Shown here: positions 58,673-64,000 of the stretch, piece by piece
Position numbering within the stretch: position 1 is the first letter of the stretch
How the letters are laid out: each line of letters opens with the position of its first letter
Origin: Agrobacterium vitis
GTDB taxonomy: Bacteria; Pseudomonadota; Alphaproteobacteria; Rhizobiales; Rhizobiaceae
Assembly (NCBI RefSeq): GCF_037039395.1
Contig: NZ_CP146242.1
Coordinates: 3,793,001-3,857,000 of the forward strand
Reading direction: 5' to 3'
Length of the DNA stretch: 64,000 nt
The notes under the pieces: model-generated
What the model saw: the letters and a program-made list of their open reading frames with translations, nothing else
The model's database searches: none
Told to the model about the DNA's origin: nothing
Position numbers and translations under genes: made by a program

Positions 58673-59647
58673 ATGACAGGACCAGAGCTTCATCCGCCCT
58701 TGCCGCCCTACCGAACTGGTCACCTGCCGGTCACGGGCGGCCACCGGATCTATTTCGAATGCAGCGGCAACCGTCAGGGCATCCCGGCCCTCATTCTGCA
58801 TGGCGGCCCCGGCTCCGGCCTCTCTGAAACCACGCGCCGGTTCTTCGATCCAGAGCACTATCACATCATCCAGTTCGACCAGCGCCATTGCGGTCGCAGT
58901 CTTCCCTTTGCCGGCGATCCGGTGGTCGATCTCAGCACGAACACACTGCCGCATCTGCTTGAGGATATCGAAGCTTTGCGCCTCTACCTCGGCATTGAGC
59001 GCTGGCTTGTCATGGGTGGCTCCTGGGGGGCGACGCTGGCGCTCGCCTATGCCCAAGCGCACCGGGAGCAGGTTCTCGGAATGCTGCTGACCATGGTTGT
59101 CACGACAAGTGCTGCCGAAATCGAATGGATAACACGCGGCGTCGGACAGTTTTTTCCCGCAGAGCATGCGCGCTTTCTTGACCATCTTCCAAGGGATCAG
59201 CGAGACGGCGATCTCGCTACGGCCTATCACCGACTGCTGATCAATCCTGATAAAGAGATTCATGAAAAGGCCGCAAGTGCTTGGTGCACATGGGAATCTG
59301 CCACTCTCTCCATAAAGCCGGGCTATGTCCCACATGTCAGGTGGTCGGACGCCCGGTTTCGGCTGTGCTTTGCTCGGCTCGTCACCCATTACTGGTCGCA
59401 TCGCGCCTGGTTGGCTGAGGGGGAAATCCTTCAGGGTATCAAGCTGTTGGATGGCATTCCTGCCATATTGATTCACGGTCGCCTCGATTTCGGCAGTCCC
59501 CTGAAGACCGCCTATGAGCTGCACCTTGCCTGGCGGGGCAGTCGCCTGATTGTCGTTGAAGATGGCGAACACAATATCAGCGTTCCGGGCATGACGGCTA
59601 AGGTCATCGAGACCCTGAAATTCCTTGCCCGCGAATTGAAAGCCTGA
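58673..59647 (+). CDS. Proline iminopeptidase-like alpha/beta hydrolase
   Basis: A 324-residue serine hydrolase of the prolyl iminopeptidase family, which releases N-terminal proline from peptides. It has HGGPGSGLS (residues 43-51), FDQRHCGRS, the nucleophile elbow GGSWGATLAL with Ser117, the C-terminal HGRLDFGSP with Asp, and EDGEHN with His. The conserved DQRGxGxS is changed to DQRHCGRS here, which may affect specificity. The start MTGPELH is supported by GAGG. Confidence 0.88.
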   Translation: MTGPELHPPLPPYRTGHLPVTGGHRIYFECSGNRQGIPALILHGGPGSGLSETTRRFFDPEHYHIIQFDQRHCGRSLPFAGDPVVDLSTNTLPHLLEDIEALRLYLGIERWLVMGGSWGATLALAYAQAHREQVLGMLLTMVVTTSAAEIEWITRGVGQFFPAEHARFLDHLPRDQRDGDLATAYHRLLINPDKEIHEKAASAWCTWESATLSIKPGYVPHVRWSDARFRLCFARLVTHYWSHRAWLAEGEILQGIKLLDGIPAILIHGRLDFGSPLKTAYELHLAWRGSRLIVVEDGEHNISVPGMTAKVIETLKFLARELKA

Positions 59648-59752
59648 GCCATCATGCGGCCATCAGAAGAGGTTTCACCCAAAAACAACTTTTCCTGTGT
59701 GGCCGGCTGCGATACCTCTGGCGACACGCAATAAGCAACGGAGACTTAAGAC

Positions 59753-60622
59753 ATGGCCAAGGTGGCATTCATCGGATTGGGCGTCATGGGTTATCCCATG
59801 GCCGGACACCTGAAAGCGAAGGGCGGCCATGATGTGACGGTCTATAACCGCACCACGGCCAAGGCCGAAAGCTGGGTGGCCCAGCACGGCGGGGCGCTTG
59901 GCCTGACGCCGGCAGAGGCTGCGACCGGTGCTGATTTCGTCTTCACCTGCGTCGGCAATGACGATGACCTGCGTGCAGTCACCATTGGCGCCGATGGTGT
60001 TTTCGCGGGCATGAAACCCGGTGCGATATTGATCGACAACACCACCGCCTCAGCGGACGTGGCCCGGGAACTGTATGAGGCTGCAAAAGCCCAAGGCTTT
60101 GGCTTCATCGATGCGCCGGTGTCCGGCGGCCAGGCCGGGGCGGAAAATGGCGTGCTGACGGTGATGTGCGGCGGAGACGAGCCGGTGTTCGAACAGGCCC
60201 GTCCGGTGATCGAAGCCTATGCACGGATGATCGGCCTGATGGGCCCAGCGGGTTCCGGTCAATTGACCAAGATGATCAACCAGATCTGCATCGCCGGTAT
60301 CGTGCAGGGCTTGGCGGAGGGGGTGCATTTCGGCAAGCGGGCCGGTCTCGACATTGAAAAAGTCATCGAGGTGATTTCCAAGGGCGCTGCCGGTTCGTGG
60401 CAGATGGAAAACCGCCACAAGACCATGGCCGTCGGCAAATATGATTTTGGCTTTGCCGTCGATTGGATGCGCAAGGATCTGGGCATCGTGCTGAACGAAG
60501 CCAAGACCAATGGCGCCACCCTGCCGCTGACAGCCCTGGTCGACCAATTTTACGGCGACGTGCAGAAGCTTGGCGGCAATCGCTGGGATACGTCATCCCT
60601 GCTAGCCCGGCTGGAAAAGTGA
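59753..60622 (+). CDS. NAD-dependent beta-hydroxyacid dehydrogenase (3-hydroxyisobutyrate dehydrogenase family)
   Basis: A 289-residue protein with the GLGVMGYPMAGHL nucleotide-binding start (residues 7-19), VFTCVGNDDDLRAV, FIDAPVSGGQAGAENG (substrate site) and GQLTKMINQ with the catalytic Lys. This fits 3-hydroxyisobutyrate, tartronate-semialdehyde or succinic semialdehyde reductases; the exact substrate is not decided. It ends near a shared hairpin with the Lrp gene. Confidence 0.9.
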   Translation: MAKVAFIGLGVMGYPMAGHLKAKGGHDVTVYNRTTAKAESWVAQHGGALGLTPAEAATGADFVFTCVGNDDDLRAVTIGADGVFAGMKPGAILIDNTTASADVARELYEAAKAQGFGFIDAPVSGGQAGAENGVLTVMCGGDEPVFEQARPVIEAYARMIGLMGPAGSGQLTKMINQICIAGIVQGLAEGVHFGKRAGLDIEKVIEVISKGAAGSWQMENRHKTMAVGKYDFGFAVDWMRKDLGIVLNEAKTNGATLPLTALVDQFYGDVQKLGGNRWDTSSLLARLEK

Positions 60623-60628
60623 TGAGAT

Positions 60629-60655
60629 TTGGGGAGCCTGTCTATCGGGCTCCCC
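60629..60655. terminator. Hairpin between the dehydrogenase and Lrp genes
   Basis: TGGGGAGCC (60629-60637) and GGCTCCCCA (60647-60655) form a 9-bp perfect stem with a 9-base loop between convergent genes. No T tract is present. Confidence 0.55.
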
Positions 60656-60661
60656 AGCCCC

Positions 60662-61162
60662 TTATTCCTCACCCGATTTGTTATTATCGAGCATCATGTA
60701 ATCGAGCGGCAATTCGGTCGTGTATTTAATCTGCTCCATGGCGAAAGCCGAGGATACGTCGCGGATCTCGATCTTGGCGATCAGCCGCTTGTAGAAGGCG
60801 TCATAGGCGCCGATGTCAGGCACCACGACCCGCAGCAGGTAATCCACATCGCCGCTCATGCGATAGAATTCGACCACTTCGGGAAATTCCGCCACCACTT
60901 CGGAAAAACGCTTCAACCATTCAATCGAATGGGTATTGGTGCGCACCGAAACGAAGACCGTCACCTTGGTATTGACCTTGACCGGATCGAGCAGCGCCAC
61001 GCGGCGCTTGATCACGCCATCCTCTTCCATCTTCTGGATACGCCGCCAACAGGGCGTGGTGGAAAGACCGACCTTCTTGGCGAGGTCAGCAACGGCAAGA
61101 GTGGAATCCTCCTGCAAAATACGCAGAATTTTACGGTCCAGACGATCCATGAGCGACACCAT
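60662..61162 (-). CDS. Lrp/AsnC-family transcription regulator
   Basis: A 166-residue regulator. N-terminal winged-helix DNA-binding part LDRKILRILQEDSTLAVADLAKKVGLSTTPCWRRIQKMEEDGVI, then the RAM effector domain (VKVNTKVTVFVSVRTN, EVVEFYRMSGDVDYLLRVVVPDIGAY). It binds an amino acid and controls transport or catabolism genes; targets are unknown. The start may be MVSLMDRL (61162) or MDRLDR (61150); no strong ribosome site decides. Relation to the ABC operon at 54.5 kb is possible but distant. Confidence 0.9.
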   Translation of the reverse strand: MVSLMDRLDRKILRILQEDSTLAVADLAKKVGLSTTPCWRRIQKMEEDGVIKRRVALLDPVKVNTKVTVFVSVRTNTHSIEWLKRFSEVVAEFPEVVEFYRMSGDVDYLLRVVVPDIGAYDAFYKRLIAKIEIRDVSSAFAMEQIKYTTELPLDYMMLDNNKSGEE

Positions 61163-61215
61163 TGAAATTTTTTTCCGGTATAGCGCAATTTGGAGCAAAC
61201 GAAAGCAAAATGCTT

Positions 61216-61851
61216 TCACCGCAGACAGTGATCCACTTGCTTTTTCAAGACAGGTAGCAATTCTGCCTCAAACCACGGATTGCGACGCAGCCAACCGCTG
61301 TTTCGCCAACTGGGATGTGGCAGTGGCAAAATTTTCGGCCCGGGCCGGTTGGTAAAAAACGATTCGCGCCAGCTTTCCACCGTGGCATGCAATGTTGGTT
61401 TTCGCTGGTCCCCCATGTGCCAGCGTTGCGCATATTGGCCAATGGCAAGCACCAGCTCCACCTGAGGCATGACGGCCATGGCAGCATCGCGCCAATGCGG
61501 GGCGCATTCGCGTCGGGGCGGCAGGTCGTGGCCGCTGGCGTCGTATCCCGGAAAGCAGAAGCCCATCGGCAGGATGGCAAAGTTGCGGCTATCGTAAAAC
61601 GCCTCCCGGTCCACGCCCAACCATTGCCGCAGCCGATCGCCCGAGGCATCGTTGAAAGGCAGTCCGGTTTCATGCACCCGCTTGCCCGGCGCCTGCCCGG
61701 CTATCAGAATGCGGGCTGTAGGCGACAGGACGGCGACGGGCCTTGGTTCATGCGGCAGCGCCGTTGCCTGCGTCGGACAATCCCGACAGATCCGGCAGGC
61801 GTGAATGGCGGCACGCAGTCCGTCGAGGTCAACAGGCACGCTCACGGTCAA
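61216..61851 (-). CDS. Uracil-DNA glycosylase-superfamily protein
   Basis: A 211-residue protein with GQAPGKRVHETGLPFND (residues 52-68), the catalytic-site-type motif of family 4/5 or UdgX-like UDGs, and PLPHPSWRN near the C-terminus (residues ~180-189). N-terminal C19, C22, C25 with a later Cys (RRECAPHW) could bind an Fe-S cluster. It would remove uracil or other damaged bases. It overlaps the following thermonuclease-like gene start by four bases. Confidence 0.8.
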   Translation of the reverse strand: MTVSVPVDLDGLRAAIHACRICRDCPTQATALPHEPRPVAVLSPTARILIAGQAPGKRVHETGLPFNDASGDRLRQWLGVDREAFYDSRNFAILPMGFCFPGYDASGHDLPPRRECAPHWRDAAMAVMPQVELVLAIGQYAQRWHMGDQRKPTLHATVESWRESFFTNRPGPKILPLPHPSWRNSGWLRRNPWFEAELLPVLKKQVDHCLR

Positions 61852-62363
61852 TTTTCGTCCTGCTTGCGGATGATGTCATTGCGAGGATGCAGCTTTCGCC
61901 ATTCTTCCGGCCGGTCGAACGTGCCTGCCCAAAGCCCGGCTTTGTCGGCCTGGGCTTGCTTTTCCTCATTCTCATAGCCGCCCGCATTCAAAACGAGACC
62001 GGAGCGAACCATGTCGGCGCCAACATCTCGGTCCATGACAGTGCAAGTCACCAGAATACGGTCGTTTTCAATGCGATCCCTTCCCTGGCAGAGGACGCCA
62101 GCCTGAGCCATGCGCTGGGCGAGACCAAATCGGGCCTGCGCACCGCAAAGCTGGACAACACCATCCTCGCCCCGGCACCGCTGACCGATTTCCGGTGAAT
62201 CCAGGCCCCTGAGTTGCAGGCGTTGACCATTGGTCACCAATGTTTCACCATCGGCAATGATGAAAGGGCCATCGAAGGACGGCATCTTGCGGGGCCAGAA
62301 GGCAGCGGCAAGCATCGTGCCGATGACCAGGCAGACGAAGGCGGCAGCGATGATCCGATGCAT
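61848..62363 (-). CDS. Thermonuclease (SNase-like)-family protein
   Basis: A 171-residue protein with an N-terminal membrane anchor or signal (IIAAAFVCLVIGTMLAAAFWP). The SNase-like barrel has TLVTNGQRLQLRGLDSPEIGQRC, FGLAQRMAQAGV and VCTVMDRDVGADMVRSGLVLNAGG. The LRGLDSPE segment matches the staphylococcal nuclease active-site strand. Several cysteines may form disulfides in the periplasm. It overlaps the UDG-like gene by four bases, so the two are co-expressed. The start (62363) lacks a strong ribosome site. Confidence 0.78.
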   Translation of the reverse strand: MHRIIAAAFVCLVIGTMLAAAFWPRKMPSFDGPFIIADGETLVTNGQRLQLRGLDSPEIGQRCRGEDGVVQLCGAQARFGLAQRMAQAGVLCQGRDRIENDRILVTCTVMDRDVGADMVRSGLVLNAGGYENEEKQAQADKAGLWAGTFDRPEEWRKLHPRNDIIRKQDEN

Positions 62364-62493
62364 GCGTGTCACAATCTGGCCCTTTTCAATAACAGCCGGT
62401 ATCCGAGAATGGCAAATAAAACCTTTCCAGAAAGTAACTCTTAAGACTTCATGGCTAGTCTGAGACGGACCGCGGAAAAAATGCAACCATATC

Positions 62494-64000
62494 ATGGGTA
62501 ACGGCGTCTCAAACTCGACCGACAAGAATATTGTCGACCTATCGCGTAGCCACCGCAACAAGGCGACGGCAAAAGCCTTACGCATGACCAGAGAACGCTT
62601 GCATTCCACCCATGGCGGCACACCGGCTTTCGAAAAAGACCTGCTGTCCATGCATACGCAGGCCAGCCTGCAAGGCGCGGCCATCACACCCTTCATCACG
62701 ATATTGACCGCTGGCCTGACAGCTTACCTGTCGGGAAGCCCGATCTATATCCTCTGGGCACTGCTGACGCTGAGCATTCACGCCCTGAACATTCTGCTCA
62801 TCCGCAAGGCTGCCAAACGCATTCCGGTCACTCATCGCCAGGAACATTGGCGTCATGTGCTGTTGGCCGGGCATCTGGCCATGGGCTGCTGCTGGGCGGC
62901 CTTTACCTTTCAGACCTGCGAGGCATGCGGCCCGACAAGCGACCTGCTGCTCAAAGGCTCGGTGCTGCTGGTCGTGCTCTGCACCACGGCCATGACCAAT
63001 ATCCTGCTGCGTCAGGCCGTGCTCTATGCGTTTACCCCACCGATCATCGCGCTTTCCGCCCAGGCGTTTTTTTCGCAGCGCGTCGAAGACGCGACGCTGG
63101 CCCTGGCCTTTACCGTCTCCGTGCTGTTCTTCATCTATATCACCGGCAGGCTCTACGTTTCCAACCTCAAGCTGATATCCTTCCAGAGCGAAAAGGACGA
63201 CCTGATCGCCGAGCTGGAAGTGGCCAAATCCATGTCGGACGAAGCCCGCCGCCGGGCGGAAGAAGCCAATATGGCGAAATCGCGCTTTCTCGCCTCGATG
63301 TCGCATGAGTTGCGCACACCATTAAATGCCATTCTCGGCTTTTCAGAGGTCATGGCCCAGGAAGTGCTGGGGCCGCTCAACAATCCGCTTTACCGGGAAT
63401 ATTCGGGAGACATCCACAGGTCCGGCCAGCACCTGCTCAATCTGATCAACGAAATCCTCGATCTATCGCGAATCGAAGCCGGTAAATACGATCTTTCGGA
63501 AGAATCGATCTCTTTGCTTGAGGTCGCCGAGGACTGCGTCGGCATGGTGCAATTGCGCGCCAAGGCGAAGGATATCAACATATCCCAGCAATATGAGGTC
63601 AACCTGCCCGCCCTTTGGGCCGACGAAAAGGCGCTTCGGCAAGTGGTGCTGAACCTTTTGTCGAATGCCGTGAAATTCACGCCACCGGGCGGAGAAATCC
63701 TCGTCAAGGTCGGCTGGACGGTCGGCGGCGGGCAATATGTCTCCATCAAGGACAATGGCCCCGGCATCGCCGAAGAGGAAATCCCCGTGGTGCTCTCGGC
63801 CTTCGGCCAGGGCTCCATCGCCATCAAGAGTGCGGAACAAGGGACGGGCCTCGGCCTTCCCATCGTTCAGGCCATCCTCGCCAAGCATGGCGGCGAATTC
63901 AAGCTGAAATCGAAACTGCGCGAGGGAACGGAAGTAATAGCCATCCTGCCGGCAAAGCGCGTTCTACAAACGATTCCCGCCGTACAAGGAACCCAGGCCG
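62494..64000 (+). CDS. Membrane sensor histidine kinase, PdhS/DivJ-like, 3' end outside window
   Basis: It runs off the right edge (502 residues so far) from ATG 62494, the first ATG after an in-frame stop. Residues ~60-230 hold about five or six membrane segments. The DHp box is SHELRTPLNAILGFSEVM with His271, then an HATPase domain: NLLSNAVKFTPPGG, DNGPGIAEEEIP and GTGLGLPIVQAI. The FGQGSIAIKSAEQGTG stretch is typical of the PdhS/DivJ/PleC group that acts on DivK in rhizobial cell-cycle control. The partner and exact name cannot be decided from sequence. It is divergent from the SNase-like gene. Confidence 0.85.
   Translation, partial: MGNGVSNSTDKNIVDLSRSHRNKATAKALRMTRERLHSTHGGTPAFEKDLLSMHTQASLQGAAITPFITILTAGLTAYLSGSPIYILWALLTLSIHALNILLIRKAAKRIPVTHRQEHWRHVLLAGHLAMGCCWAAFTFQTCEACGPTSDLLLKGSVLLVVLCTTAMTNILLRQAVLYAFTPPIIALSAQAFFSQRVEDATLALAFTVSVLFFIYITGRLYVSNLKLISFQSEKDDLIAELEVAKSMSDEARRRAEEANMAKSRFLASMSHELRTPLNAILGFSEVMAQEVLGPLNNPLYREYSGDIHRSGQHLLNLINEILDLSRIEAGKYDLSEESISLLEVAEDCVGMVQLRAKAKDINISQQYEVNLPALWADEKALRQVVLNLLSNAVKFTPPGGEILVKVGWTVGGGQYVSIKDNGPGIAEEEIPVVLSAFGQGSIAIKSAEQGTGLGLPIVQAILAKHGGEFKLKSKLREGTEVIAILPAKRVLQTIPAVQGTQA

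Overview
The window reads as a chromosomal segment of an alphaproteobacterium in the Rhizobiaceae (Agrobacterium / Allorhizobium / Rhizobium group). Supporting signs are the fused ispDF, the pyruvate dehydrogenase operon with a lipoyl domain on the E1 beta subunit, class II DAHP synthase, fixNOQP-type cbb3 oxidase genes, FNR/FixK boxes, generally high G+C, and dispersed palindromic intergenic elements. Species assignment is inference.

Layout. 1-2.6 kb: end of ispDF, cinA, a membrane protein and a COQ10/RatA-type START protein. 2.8-5.7 kb: probable accessory block with an MHS-type MFS transporter, a tandem pair of P-loop NTPases and a DUF4279 protein. 5.7-15.9 kb: a long minus-strand central-metabolism run (lipA, a GlsB-type membrane protein, lpdA, a DUF465 protein, an SGNH hydrolase, pdhC, pdhB, pdhA, ftsB/divIC, eno). 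15.9-23 kb: kdsA, a glyoxalase-like protein, a secreted chorismate-lyase-like protein, two cytosine-deaminase-type amidohydrolases and a gamma-glutamyltransferase-like protein. 23.4-28.5 kb: an extended UvrB and a membrane GGDEF-EAL protein. 28.8-34 kb: a VOC protein, ccoNOQP, and a divergent hemerythrin-like gene. 34.4-42.1 kb: class II aroG, gor, a DUF2059 protein, rpiA, gph and an L,D-transpeptidase. 42.4-46.4 kb: fumC and a class I fumarase with an AT-rich trypsin-like gene between them. 46.5-51.6 kb: a GGDEF protein, a DUF971 protein, moaA, an EamA transporter, mobA and mobB. 51.6-64 kb: a proline-rich OmpA protein, an amino-acid ABC transporter without a local ATPase, usg, a TPR-methyltransferase, a proline iminopeptidase-like hydrolase, a 3-hydroxyisobutyrate dehydrogenase-family enzyme, an Lrp regulator, a UDG-family protein, an SNase-like protein, and a PdhS/DivJ-like histidine kinase running off the end.

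The genes form coherent modules: pyruvate to acetyl-CoA (pdhABC, lpdA, lipA, eno), two fumarases, micro-aerobic respiration (ccoNOQP with a FixK-type box and a hemerythrin neighbour), and molybdenum cofactor synthesis (moaA, mobA, mobB).

No tRNA, rRNA, CRISPR array, transposase or phage gene was recognised. The most unusual content is in the intergenic DNA: three dispersed repeat families, several long perfect inverted repeats, and a perfect FNR/FixK box in front of a small DUF465 gene. The best candidate for an undescribed gene is the AT-rich trypsin-like protein between the two fumarases.
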